Assembly (NCBI GenBank): GCA_905220665.1
Contig: CAJNAR010000169.1
Span: 62,001 to 126,000, forward strand
Source of the DNA: Albugo candida
Lineage: Eukaryota > Oomycota > Peronosporomycetes > Albuginales > Albuginaceae
Reading direction: 5' to 3'
DNA length: 64,000 bases
Below, in pieces: positions 35,418 to 45,633 of the stretch. The position numbers were made by a program, and so were the translations under genes. Numbering within the stretch: the first letter of the stretch is position 1; the number at the start of each line of letters is the position of its first letter. The notes under the pieces were generated by a model. The model saw nothing but the letters and a program-made list of their open reading frames with translations, was not told the DNA's origin and ran no database searches.

Positions 35418-36392
35418 TCAGGACCGAGATTGGATAGTATGCATTGGAGGTTGGTAAGTTCTTGAGATTGAAGGAGAAGAGGATCCGTTGAATCCAGTTG
35501 CATTAGCGATAGGAGCCATTGTAACGGTCATAGGTTCCTGCTCAGGTTTGGTGGAAGTAACATTGGGCATGCTTCCAGAAGGCACGCTACTAAAATATTC
35601 TTTGTTGGATGTCGGAATCGAGATACTTGGACGAAGATTATTCATGACCAGAGGATTTGGTGGCTTAGTTGGCATCAGACTTAGGCTTGTATGATTCGCG
35701 CCATTGTTCGTCAAAAGCTGAATTGCATTGAGCGGAAGGATTGGATATGCCGAAAAATTCTTGTTTTCGTATTCCATGAATTTGGCGGAATAAACCATGT
35801 TGTGCACAACACCATATTTTGACACCCAGCTTCCGAGATTATATTTATGACTTTTAAATGGAATCACGCTGCTCCACAACGGTTTGGCAAGTAGCACTTC
35901 CAAGGCAATGGAAACGTTCGATATGTAAATATTCCGCACGCATGTGGCTTGACGAAGTAACCCCAGCGTCATCATTCCGTATTGATGTGACTTCCCAGAT
36001 TCGATCGTAAAATATTTCTTCCTCTTTAGCTCGCTGTTTAAAACATACACGATAGACTCGTTGAAGTAGTCAAACTTCTGCATGGTCATCCGAATGGAAT
36101 CCAGTCGATGCTTCTGTCCGAACACACGTGTCAGTTGCAGACCAAGTAGTCCGCTTGCAGAAAAGGTGGACCAGACTACCGCATGACGTGAGAATTCTGT
36201 CACTACGGCTTCACTAAAATATTCAGTAGAGGAAAACGATACCAGGATGGGTAGTGCTACTAGCCAAGACGCAACAGACGCCCCTAACACCGCAACACCT
36301 ACCATGAATTTTGCCAAGGTGGACTCATGGACGCCAACTTTGCATTCGTACGTTACTTCAGTGTTGTTGACGAGGGTCAAGTAGGAGCCCAT
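35418..36392 (-). CDS. MGSY-family membrane protein, member 4 (324 aa)
   Basis: An intact single exon, the inverted partner of member 2. Residues 1-32 and 71-324 appear identical to member 2. Residues 33-70 (SWLVALPILVSFSSTEYF region) are replaced by unrelated but equally hydrophobic sequence of exactly the same length. It has the same N-myristoylation-like start, central HQYGMMTLGLLRQATCVR motif and low-complexity tail. The promoter element lies at 36,604-36,625. Confidence 0.82.
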   Translation of the reverse strand: MGSYLTLVNNTEVTYECKVGVHESTLAKFMVGVAVLGASVASWLVALPILVSFSSTEYFSEAVVTEFSRHAVVWSTFSASGLLGLQLTRVFGQKHRLDSIRMTMQKFDYFNESIVYVLNSELKRKKYFTIESGKSHQYGMMTLGLLRQATCVRNIYISNVSIALEVLLAKPLWSSVIPFKSHKYNLGSWVSKYGVVHNMVYSAKFMEYENKNFSAYPILPLNAIQLLTNNGANHTSLSLMPTKPPNPLVMNNLRPSISIPTSNKEYFSSVPSGSMPNVTSTKPEQEPMTVTMAPIANATGFNGSSSPSISRTYQPPMHTIQSRS

Positions 36393-36603
36393 GGTCGGTC
36401 AATCAATGTTTGTACTTGTCTGTAAATGAAAGAATGGTTTAGGTAAGAGGAGAGATAGCGTCACAAATAGGCGAGCTTCCATGAACTCGAACCAAACTTG
36501 CATCACATTTGGGGGAAATTGGCAACACTTTGTCAAATGTGTACAACGGTGCGCATTTTTATCGAAGTCTACGTTCAGTACAAAGGTGAGCATGTATTCT
36601 TGT

Positions 36604-36625
36604 GATTGGCCAAATATGCCCAGTC
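36604..36625 (-). promoter_or_regulatory. Palindromic CCAAT element, MGSY gene 4
   Basis: Identical to the element of member 2 on the opposite strand and 212 bp upstream of the ATG at 36,392. Confidence 0.65.
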
Positions 36626-36938
36626 AAAGTGAATATTTATGTCGAAAATGAAGGACAAGAGATAGAAAGCTAACTTGTCCGGAGCCAAAGGCAACGACTA
36701 GTAGCGCGTCGGAAAAGGAAGCGGGAAATGATTGCGTAATACGAAACGTACTTTCGAAAAAGAAAAAAAAACGCCTTTTGTCAAGTACTTGGTGGATCAT
36801 CAGCTTTGATCAGCCCGTAGCTTTCAGTACCACGAAGTTGGTACCCACTTTATGCAGTAGCCAAATCTGTTCAACGAGTGAGTTGGGCACAAACAATCAG
36901 AAAGAAGGCAGCGACTACATTAAACTTCTCTTGAAATG

Positions 36939-37319
36939 TCATACGATCGATGAGGGCAGTAGTTGCGAGTTTGACAGCATCTCCAGTTCTCGGTTTTTAT
37001 GACTTACGGGTGGCCTGCTGGATTTTTGTTCGAATGAAGAGCGCTTGCCTTGGCGAAGACTTCTGGATGAGAGCAGATACATCTTGCGGATAAGATTACT
37101 GCATGGGCTATTGCGAATGACGGATGTGGGAAGGTGACTAGCAAACGCACCAAACATAGGCTGTTTTCTCGCCGTTCTTTTGCTCGGCTTTCCAATGAAT
37201 GGATCTGATGCCTGTCCACTGATGGTTGTATCAATAATGGGTTTATCAATAGAAGTAGGATCAACCACATCGTATCCATGGACTGCTCTGGTCCAGGCAT
37301 ACGTCATTGTGTCGGTCAT
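36939..37319 (-). CDS. MTDT small protein, intact copy (126 aa)
   Basis: I do not recognise this protein. It is the only open copy of three: those at 21,816-22,196 (two stops) and 61,202-61,571 (11-bp deletion) are broken. It starts MTDTMTYAWTRAVHGYDVVD, is basic overall, and has an Arg/Lys/Ser-rich middle (RSLRQGKRSSFEQK) and a Leu/Ser-rich end. There is no signal peptide or membrane span. It lies 546 bp upstream of MGSY member 4 in the same orientation. Two of three copies being dead argues either that selection is weak or that this frame is a non-coding part of the unit. Confidence 0.45.
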   Translation of the reverse strand: MTDTMTYAWTRAVHGYDVVDPTSIDKPIIDTTISGQASDPFIGKPSKRTARKQPMFGAFASHLPTSVIRNSPCSNLIRKMYLLSSRSLRQGKRSSFEQKSSRPPVSHKNRELEMLSNSQLLPSSIV

Positions 37320-37330
37320 GTTGTGATAAA

Positions 37331-37784
37331 GTCGGAATGGAGATGTCGATTAGGTGCACGAAAATTTGTCCAGATGCCAGGCTTTGCATCAAATAAACTA
37401 TATGGATAGAATCATGACGTCGGCCTTACGAGGGCAAGATAAAAGATCGTTTATCAATGCAGTTTCGTATTTAACAGGTTTGAGAGCATTGTCTTCATCC
37501 TTGCCTATGTTCGCCTTGTCAATTTTCTTCTTTAAGAAAGCCATTACTAGTGAAGAAGTCGGAATGGAGATGTCGATTAGGTGCACGAAAATTTGTCCAG
37601 ATGCCAGGCTTTGCATCAAATAAACTATATGGATAGAATCATGACGTCGGCCTTACGAGGGCAAGATAAAAGATCGTTTATCAATGCAGTTTCGTATTTA
37701 ACAGGTTTGAGAGCATTGTCTTCATCCTTGCCTATGTTCGCCTTGTCAATTTTCTTCTTTAAGAAAGCCATTACTAGTGAAGAT
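37331..37784. repeat. 227-bp direct tandem duplication in the right arm
   Basis: Units 37,331-37,557 and 37,558-37,784 look identical and both begin GTCGGAATGGAGATGTCG. The left arm and the unit at 60.9-61.2 kb hold one copy. The duplication covers the 3' half of ORF-a and the gap before MTDT. It accounts for the arm-length difference. Confidence 0.9.
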
Positions 37785-37925
37785 GGATAGCATGTGACGT
37801 GGCCAGCGTCTGGATATCCTCTAAGAGTGGTTTTGACAATATACACTGGCTACACTCTATTTGTAACCTTTTCCGATCCACCCCTACATGTTTACATTGT
37901 ATCGGCACTGCGAAATACCCATGCA
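37625..37925 (-). pseudogene. Upstream ORF-a, right-arm copy
   Basis: Same 73-residue open segment as the left arm, with the same 1-bp disruption relative to the copy at 60,820. A partial second copy lies at 37,398-37,619 because of the tandem duplication. Confidence 0.35.
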
Positions 37926-38060
37926 TAAGCCCGTAACTCAAGACTGTCTATTTCAATCAGGACATAAGTCAATGTCTAGGCAAGTCTTCACAGTTTCATG
38001 CAACAACAGCTCGCTAAAAGCGCTTGATTGAGACGAAGTTTGATTCATAGTGCCTGTTCT

Positions 38061-41000
38061 TGCATTATGTACGTGTTTATGGTAATGTCAAACAGAGGTT
38101 GCATCCATTAGAGAAGCAATTCGTGCGTGCGAAAAAGTTGTGACTCACTAAAAAGACCTGCATCCAAACCCATTCTCATCGTCAGGTCTGTCAAATATCA
38201 CCACGAGCGTTCACAATAAGGCTCGCTCCACATTTGCACAAATCGCAAAACATGCTCTCAGGTACGTTGTCATTGTTGATCACGTTCTCTTCTATGTATA
38301 AAAATTGCATAATTTCTGTTCTGTATCGATATCTTTAAATTGATATGACATCCGGCTGAATACAACGCCCGTAGTAATCATACTCGGTTCCTGAAAGGAC
38401 TCAATTTCGGCTCTTCGAGCACATTTCTAACTATGGATGTCATGCGTCAGTATTGTTGTTGACCTTTCCGATGGAATTAATGCCAGGGATGAATGAGAGG
38501 ACGGAATGACAAATAGTTCGACAGAGCTTTCACAACGGCTTATCGAGAGGATGCGAGAAAGGTAACGCAAGTCGTGACAATCAGATCACGCGATAAGCAA
38601 CACCTTCAAGTCTACTCATGTGGACGAAAAAACGGCCTTTCTGCTGTTGTACGGCTTGTTAATAGTGTAGCTTGTAATGAACGTTTATCACCTGAAGTGC
38701 GCAGAATCAAGCTTTGGATCTTATCTTACTACAATTTTTATTGAGAGACTGAGTGCGCTCAAGAAAAACGGCACGTGCTTATTTGGTAATCATAGCTTTC
38801 AGAACTCGACCATACATACTCTATGTCGCTTTACAGCTGATAAGATACGTCAAGACGTCATTGCATTGAAGAATGCTTGAACGTTTACTAATAATTGATG
38901 CCATCTAAATGTGTGAATTGGCTGCCTTCTCGTTGTCAGCTTTTTTTAATCTCGCGGTTGTACCGCACAAGATATGTGGCTGATTGTTGATCGGAGTCGG
39001 TTAGATGCTGGTCGTGCAAGTTCACCGTATTTAGATATACCCTTGCGAATAGAATGAACCATAGTAATAATTCTATACGGCAGGCGGGCCTCAGAATTGT
39101 ACCCAGCGTTATTTGAAAGAAATGCGGTAAATCCGTCACGTTAGTTTTACATGAGGCAAAGCATATAACGGTTTTTATCCGGCATGACAATGGCACCATT
39201 CGATGCGGGTTTAGACCATAGATGTCATCTCCGGCTGATGATTTATCAAATCGCTGGTAAGAATTTCCACAAGACTACTGAACAAATCCAGGACATTCCC
39301 TTTCTTGATCTTACCAGTCACGGCCTTATAGGCTACCTGCAACGCCGTTACACCTGCATATCGCAGCTCCAATTTATATAATGAACGATTCCTATTTATT
39401 TTTGCATTGACGTCAATGGAAAGAATTTATGAGCACATCAATCGTTATGTCACGATGCCATATCCTTTGATCTTCTCTTGGCGTGCACGCAGTACATGTT
39501 TAAATTACCCGTCTAATTGTTTGCTTGAAAGCAGTCATGACCTGCTCCTTAACCCCGATCTCTAGATCTTACAGTATCTATATACTTCGATCTATGAAAA
39601 AAATTGTACAAGCACAAATGCTACTATCTACTGAGCCAATTATTTTCCTCCGGCTGGTAGACTGTCGGTGTATCTGCAATGCCTACAAAAACGGCTTTGA
39701 GCTATACGCATCTAAACATCGCTTTTACCAAGCTGAATATTTGCATAGTTTAACGGTAGTTGTGATCTTCTCCTATTGAGGATTGGCGTCTCAATGTTGA
39801 CCCACTATTAACCGTTGAGGAAAACGACGCGGTAGGTGCATCAAGTACACCCATGTCTTGGGCTGAATATGTAACATAAAGCATATACTACGAATAGCAG
39901 AGTGAAATACATCCTATCTACGCTCACGAGCCATGCGTCTTAATCTAAAAGCGCATTGATCCCTAAACATCCACTCCATTTCAGAACATTGAGTATTACT
40001 TAGGCATTCACAATCCCTTTTTCTTTTCCCGTCATGAATGATATGTCATAAGCATGAGAAGCAGCCGAAACGGTACTGGCTCTATGTATGAATAGACGAT
40101 GGATATTTTCCGTAAGTATGTGTGATTCTACTCGAACGAGGCTTGCATTTGGGACGTTCAAAAGAGGATTTGTCATAAAATACGCCTCAAAATAGGATTC
40201 GTCGTACAATACGCCTTATCGGAATAAGAACGTTGTAACTGGGTAATTCAAAGCTTTTGTTCCTCCTTCTCGAATTTCTCTAGCTTAGAAGACGTTTTTC
40301 GGCTGCAATATCTACAAATTCAAACTCATCCGAGGCAGAAAAATTGATTTCATGCTCCTCTGTAAGCCTACAATTGATCCTTCAATAATACAACGAATCT
40401 TGCCATGTGAATGCAGTATTTATATAGCCTCGTAAAGAATCGATGTTTTTCATACCTTTGAATGTGATGATAATAGTTACGGTCCGCTTCCATGTCCACA
40501 AAATGGGTATAGAGTACAGATCATAAATGCCAGCTTATTCAGTTGAGGGGAGTGTACTATACTTCCGGATTCTGCGCAACGTTGTCACTATACCCAGTCC
40601 AAAATGTTCTGTTGCAGGAAATGGCAAAGGAAGTAATGTCTAATGACATTTTCTATAATTATTTGCATAAACGGTAGGTCTTGGAGTAGGTTGAGAATGA
40701 TTTGGTGAAAGTAGGCCTTGCAATGTTAGCGAAATACCTACCGATTGATTCAAAGTCATATATAAAATTCTGATAGCTATGTGGTAGATGGCATTTGAAT
40801 TATTGTTGATGTGAGATTGCGCTCTGTTGTCAATGTGATAAGAATTCGTGCCAAACTTGAACGTTTTATGTACGGAAGCAATGATAACAGTGTTTCTAAT
40901 TGATCAGGGTTAGTTCTATTTCATGCAGATAGAATAGAATCAAAAATGCGGTAGTGCCATCTGACAAACTAGCGATTTCATGAAAGAAGCCTCTCTCAGA

Positions 41001-41372
41001 ACAGAAACATGAAATTTGTTACAAACTCACTAGTATGAGGTAAGAGACAAGCTGATAATTCGAATAAAACGCACGTATTTACGACCTAAAGACATTCGGT
41101 GCTCGATCTTATTAGTGCCCGCTAAGCAGGTTACTCCAAGAACATGATTGCATAAGGATTCGACAATAGTACAGCTACATTACTGTAGAGTGCATTATCT
41201 GCCAACGATCACACTCGTATCAATGGTCGTGCAACTATCAGGAATGTCACGTTAGAATACGATCATCGGTTTGTCATGGATCACTTGTATCATACGGGCT
41301 GCAGTTCCGACAACTTGACTACACTGACTATCTCGTTTCAATTACATTCATTTTCTTATCGTTAGCCGTTCG
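38061..41372. other. Gene-poor interval
   Basis: No recognisable gene or element. Minus-strand segments at about 40,492-40,370, 40,365-40,288 (with SDEFEFVDIAAEKRLLS before a stop) and 40,209-40,000 (YFEAYFMTNPLLNVPNASLV) look codon-like and could be exons of a decayed gene. No consistent splice model joins them. The plus-strand segment near 40,613-40,672 is also acceptor/donor-flanked, but isolated. Confidence 0.3.
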
Positions 41373-41434
41373 CCGTGTGAATATCACTTGGGTCTTGCTT
41401 CAAACCTGGTAAGGTAGACATCTATCAAGCTTCC
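41373..41434 (-). repeat. SINE body fragment
   Basis: About 60 bp matching the non-tRNA body of the SINE at 28.3 kb (shared GTGAATATCACT and ACTTCAAACCT-like blocks). The tRNA-related head is absent here. Confidence 0.5.
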
Positions 41435-41890
41435 GGTAAGCAATCAGCATACTTTTAGCTCCAAGTTTGTCTCTCACGGCATAAGCAAAGAAAAGAGAAA
41501 ATCCGCGAGACTCATGTGCATGAATTCTTTCTAACATAGACGTAATTGCACCAAGAAGACGCAATATATCAATGAAGCAATTTATAGTGCCAGAGTCATC
41601 ACATCGGTGCACATGATGGCGTGCGGCAGAAGGGTAGCTGTTTAACGTCACAGCTTTGCTTTTCCATGCTCTTGGGCGAAAGTAAAACATTTCCAGTTGA
41701 GACTCCAATTCAATATTATCGCATCATCAGCAACGTACAAGCTAATCACCATAGACCCCAACATCAACAAATAAATCAAAGAGATGTTTACTCGAGTGAT
41801 TATCAACGAGAATGACAAATCACAACTTGGAGGTTGGCCTGAGAAAAATGGTAAAATAGGAGCCAAGATGTTTACAACAACGATAATCAA
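41400..41890 (-). pseudogene. Unidentified coding-like segment, possibly membrane protein
   Basis: Two overlapping minus-strand frames are open. One (41,890-41,648) is hydrophobic (IYLLMLGSMVISLYVADDA). The other (41,708-41,400) contains HAHESRGFSLFFAYAVRDK. A frameshift or intron would be needed to join them. The MULE 1 insertion at 41,891 abuts the upstream end. Codon-like segments reappear beyond the MULE at 44,480-44,295, so one host gene may have been split. No homolog is recognised. Confidence 0.3.
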
Positions 41891-44236
41891 GGGTACCGCT
41901 AACCAGCCCTCACCCTTAAATACAGCACCCTTGAGTTATGATTACGAGTTCTGATTGGCTAGAGAGATTACACTTATCTAAGAAGCGGTTTTACAATGTT
42001 AAAATTGGCTTTAACGAGCAATAAGCTCTATAAAAGGACGCAAACCAACATGTTCTTGATCATCGACAGTATCCAAAGCATCAAGATAGATCTCAGCTTT
42101 GGCTGAGCAAGCCGCATCGTCGTTATCAAGAGATTTATTGCACCTTCTTCTGTTGTGTCCTGTTCGTCCACAGTCGCCACATCGTCATTGCGGTCGAAGA
42201 CACGCCTCCACCAGCTCAAACTGCGATAAATTGTGCTGCGTCGATCCTGACGGACGTCCGCGTATGCGTGGATTTAAAGGATCTAGGACAATCTCATCCG
42301 GGACGGTAACTAGGTGCTCGAGGATCACCCTTTTGTGATATGTCGAACCCTCGTCGTATTGTTCGCGAACCTAATTTCGTCTCTTGATGGTGTTGGTGCA
42401 AGGTTAATCTCCCAAACAGGCTGAACGAGCCACCAATGTGCGTCAAAACCATCTCGAGAAAGGCCGCGGGTCGGTGTTGCGGCTGCTCTTGATCGGAATA
42501 CGTGATTGCATGGATGACCGAAATTCGAGACAAACATGCCTTGACAGTCTCCTTCATCATCCCTGTCTCTGTATTGTTTGGAAGCTGATTTCAGCGCTGC
42601 CACCGAAACCTTCCCCATTGCCCCAGCAAAGACTTGTCCAAACTGCATATCGGCGATTGCACGCTCTCGTGTGCTTTTCAGTCTGATGGCTGCAAGTTGC
42701 CCTTCGCACGCCAGTCGGCAAGCGGAGTCTACCATCAAAAGGTCGCCGGTTGATACAGCAATCCACTTCTTCAACGCAAAGTGCGTGCTCTCCACTCGTG
42801 GAGTCGTTGTATGGCCAAAATGCAGTTTGCCGAGCAAAAAAGCAGACACAAATTTTTCTTTGTGCGCAAGCCAGTTCTCTTGAATGTATGCCATGACTTG
42901 ACGCGGGAAGTCCTCCCGCATCTCAGTAAGACGACTTTGGTAAATGTGAGTTGTTGATGACATTACCAACGCATTCCATTGGCCCCTGAACTCCTTGAAT
43001 GCCTCCATAGACTCGAACGTCCTACGCTGCCTGGCGAGGATATTTTTACTGATCTGACAGCGACAGAGGAGATTTTTAGTTGCATGAAATACATCGTCAA
43101 GTGCATTCATGAGAGCTAATTCCCTATCGGTGACAAAAGTCACTGGAGACACCAAGAAGTTCACGAACGTCTGTTTTAAAAGCCTTATTGGCCAAAGGTA
43201 GTCCTCGGATCTTTCCCCAGCCATAAATATTTAAGCAAAAGTGAAAGTTTGGCTTGTCGCGCTGACTCCTACAACGTGCAAAAGAGGAAGTCCAAAACGG
43301 TTAGTTTTGTAAGTAGAGTCCAGCAACCAGATCCTCCCAGCACTAAATTGCAACAAAGTTCTTTCGCTGATGGAGAGACAATGAAGAGGTGAGTCAGTCG
43401 CCGTTCGGCGTCAAACTCTGTATGATAGGGCGCAGAAAGACTTGCAGATTCAATACCATCAAGAAGGGCAGCCAGCGGGTTTTACCACGTAACAAATGCC
43501 TACGTTCCGAGTCACGAATATTGTACACATCACGAGGTGTTATCGTGAGATTGATATTGCGCATTTGTGCGACGATACGAGCAGGCGCCAGACCCGACCC
43601 AAGATAACTTCAAATCTGTTGTCGCTCATCGATCTTGAGAGCACGGCCTTGTGGATGTACGGCAGCATCTGCGAAAGAATCGTGATTGTGCGCAAGTTGA
43701 TTGGCATCAACAACCCAGTGAACCAAGTCTCCGTGTTCTAGCATTCGGCGAGTCATCAAAGCAGACTGGCAGCCTGTTCCACGGCTTCCACGTAAGCGTT
43801 TACGCTTCTGAGACATTGCAGTTGCTCTCTCCGCACAAGAGCATTCAAGACATATAGCTTTGATTTCACCGTCTGAACGGTTTCCAACTCTCCTTGTTCT
43901 TTTCCAAGTGAATACGAAGCCTTTATCTTGAGATTGGCGGGTCACTGCTAATATAGCCTCTTCTCAAGACGAGTAAGTAGTGTCGACGATGTCTTCAAAT
44001 TGACTCATGGTTGGCAAAACGGAAGAGTAATGGTATGACGAAACTTGCCAGCTGTCGCGTTTCGAACGGTCTATAATATATTGAAATAAGTATAGTCTCT
44101 CTAGCAAATCAGAACTCGTAATGATAACTCAAGGGTGCTCTATTTAGCCAATAAGAACTCATAATCATAACTTAAGGGTGCTGTATTTAAGAGTGAGGGT
44201 GGGTTAGCGAAAACTGCGTGCTGGTTAGCGGCTCCC
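41891..44236 (-). mobile_element. MULE 1, Mutator-like DNA transposon with terminal inverted repeats
   Basis: Ends are GGG-x2-CCGCTAACCAG in inverted orientation. The left repeat runs 41,891-41,966. The right repeat (44,090-44,236) is longer: it holds an extra outer block and an internal duplication of the segment reading CAAGGGTGCTCTATTTAG. Flanks ATAATCAA (41,883-41,890) and ATAATTAA (44,237-44,244) are an 8-9 bp target-site duplication with one change, as expected for MULEs. The transposase lies between on the minus strand. Confidence 0.8.
42325..43945 (-). pseudogene. MULE 1 transposase, frameshifted
   Basis: An N-terminal FAR1/WRKY-like zinc-binding region (43,945-43,610; ICLECSCAERATAM) is followed by a broken stretch. 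The DDE core starts at about 43,330 (LLDSTYKTNRFGLPLL, first Asp), then VTDRELALMNALDDVF (second Asp), LLCRCQISKNI and VESTHFALKKW (Glu) in the open frame 43,224-42,325. Frameshifts and a stop (just before MAGERSEDYLW) inactivate it. The family includes oomycete MULEs and plant FAR1 proteins. Confidence 0.8.
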
Positions 44237-44294
44237 ATAATTAATTGATAAGAGATTCTTGAACATATTTTGATACAAATCAACCTAACTCACT

Positions 44295-44480
44295 TTAGCA
44301 GCCTAGTAATCCAAAAGTCATGTCGAAATCTGAAAGTTTTGAGATTTCTGCTGAAAGGATTCTCATGAGTTCAATGTACATTGAACTGGACGTTGTCGTT
44401 AATTCTGTGTACGCAGCATCGGTCCACAATAATAACTTGCTGCGGATTGACACTACGACATAGCCAGAAAGTTGAGCATT
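44295..44480 (-). other. Codon-like open segment, possible exon
   Basis: A minus-strand frame of 62 codons, preceded by an AG acceptor and ending at a stop, contains SGYVVVSIRSKLLLW and ends DFDMTFGLLGC. Unrecognised. It lies between MULE 1 and the start of LINE E and may belong with the segment at 41,400-41,890. Confidence 0.25.
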
Positions 44481-44738
44481 CTGCCAATCATATCAAGAAG
44501 TGAATATACCAGAAACGTGGGTTTGTAGCAAAACGAGAAACATTCGGGTCTCTGTTAGAAAATTTTTCTATTGAATGAAACGAAGCGAGTTTTCAATTTA
44601 CCGGCTACTACGTAACCGGTACTTTATTGAAAACAACTCGTAAAGCAGCCTTTCCAAACTTTTCCTCTCCAACGGAATGGTTCGAGTCGACATATCGACA
44701 CACTCAAGGGTAGCAGATTCCACTTGTAGTGACGTGCC

Positions 44739-44901
44739 TGTTGAAACGTACACTGTAGTTGAAGCACCGAGTGTGCAGTACACACGACATGCGAAACGAC
44801 GACTATGAGGTATGACACATAATTCGAGAGGTCGTGATTAGTGGCCCGTAGGAGACTATTAAACTTGATAATATACATCCCCTTTTGACCGAAAACTAAC
44901 A
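44739..44901 (+). repeat. Copia 5' LTR
   Basis: 163 bp, TG...CA ends. Differs from the 3' LTR by about five substitutions, two of them near AATATACATCCCC. Confidence 0.92.
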
Positions 44902-44913
44902 GGTTATGAGCCC
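44902..44913 (+). promoter_or_regulatory. Copia primer-binding site (initiator tRNA-Met anticodon arm)
   Basis: GGTTATGAGCCC directly follows the 5' LTR. It is exactly complementary to the anticodon stem-loop GGGCUCAUAACC typical of eukaryotic initiator tRNA-Met. This is the internal half-tRNA priming known for Drosophila copia. The gag ATG at 44,906 lies inside it. Confidence 0.75.
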
Positions 44914-45612
44914 AAAACCGTTTGGTGGCAACAGCGACAAGATGAAGAAGCCTGACGACTTGCTCGGGAACGGAAACTACTTCCATTGGGAATTCAACAT
45001 GAAGATAACTCTAGCACGAAAGGGACTACTGAATCATATAATGGAAACGAAGTCAGAGGACGAGTCGGATGCGGATTGGAGAGTCAAAGACATGAAAGCG
45101 TTTGCTATTATCGCCCAAGGAGTCAACGTGGAGCATCAGGCAAAGATTCGTCATGCGAGACTAGCCAAGGAAGTATGGGATATGGGATATCGCTCTAACA
45201 CGAAGACTGCATGAGTTTCGCATGTAAGAGGGGAGCAATATGGCCAGCCATAGATCGGTTAGACGAGCTCACATTGAGCATGGAAGCAGTCGGAGAAACG
45301 ATGGATGAAGGAAGGAAGCTCACGATTTTGCTAGGAAGCTTGCCTGCCGAATACGAACTACTTGTCACAGTACTGGAGAATTCAGTTGGACTAACACTGA
45401 TGGACGTAAAAGAAAAGTTGCTAAAGGAACACGACAAGAAACAGCAACGAGAGAACTCGGAGGGTGCATTTCGTGTACGACACGGCCAAGGAACAGGACG
45501 GACAATGCGCCAACAACGAACTACAAAAATGAAGATTATAAGAAGAGAAAGCAATTTCGTGGAAGGTGCCACAGATGTAATAAAGTGGGTCACAAGAAAC
45601 ATGAGTGCAAGA
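44906..45612 (+). pseudogene. Copia gag, frameshifted
   Basis: The first frame (44,906-45,214) has LLGNGNYFHWEFNMKITLA, the Copia gag N-terminal pattern. A second frame (45,211-45,615) continues with LTILLGSLPAEYELLV. A third frame at about 45,557-45,612 holds the zinc knuckle CHRCNKVGHKKHEC (CX2CX4HX4C). The frame changes are inactivating. Confidence 0.8.
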
Positions 45613-45633
45613 TAAAGCCTGCGACGGACGCGA

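Larger units (their letters stand above)
33985..37942 (-). repeat. Right arm of 3.7-kb inverted duplication (MGSY unit 4)
   Basis: Reverse complement of 21,420-25,150 with an extra 227 bp. Lower-identity similarity continues outward to about 38,060. The inner end diverges at about 33,985, where the tail of unit 3 begins in the opposite orientation. No target-site duplication or terminal motif marks the arm ends, so it looks like segmental duplication and not a transposon. Confidence 0.9.

Noticed and set aside
37354..37790. Plus-strand proteins (MHENLSRCQALH...) in the right arm
   Set aside because: These are antisense frames of ORF-a. The opposite strand has the more plausible composition and the same orientation as MGSY. 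Neither is proven.
21420..37942. Giant DNA transposon with the inverted arms as terminal repeats
   Set aside because: No target-site duplication or terminal motif at the arm ends, the arms contain whole genes, and the spacer holds only unrelated dead elements.
40513..40677. Plus-strand exon-like segment with acceptor and donor
   Set aside because: Isolated, 54 codons, no partner exon or homolog; kept only as a note.
45211..45615. Stand-alone host gene
   Set aside because: Sequence and position match Copia gag between the primer-binding site and protease.
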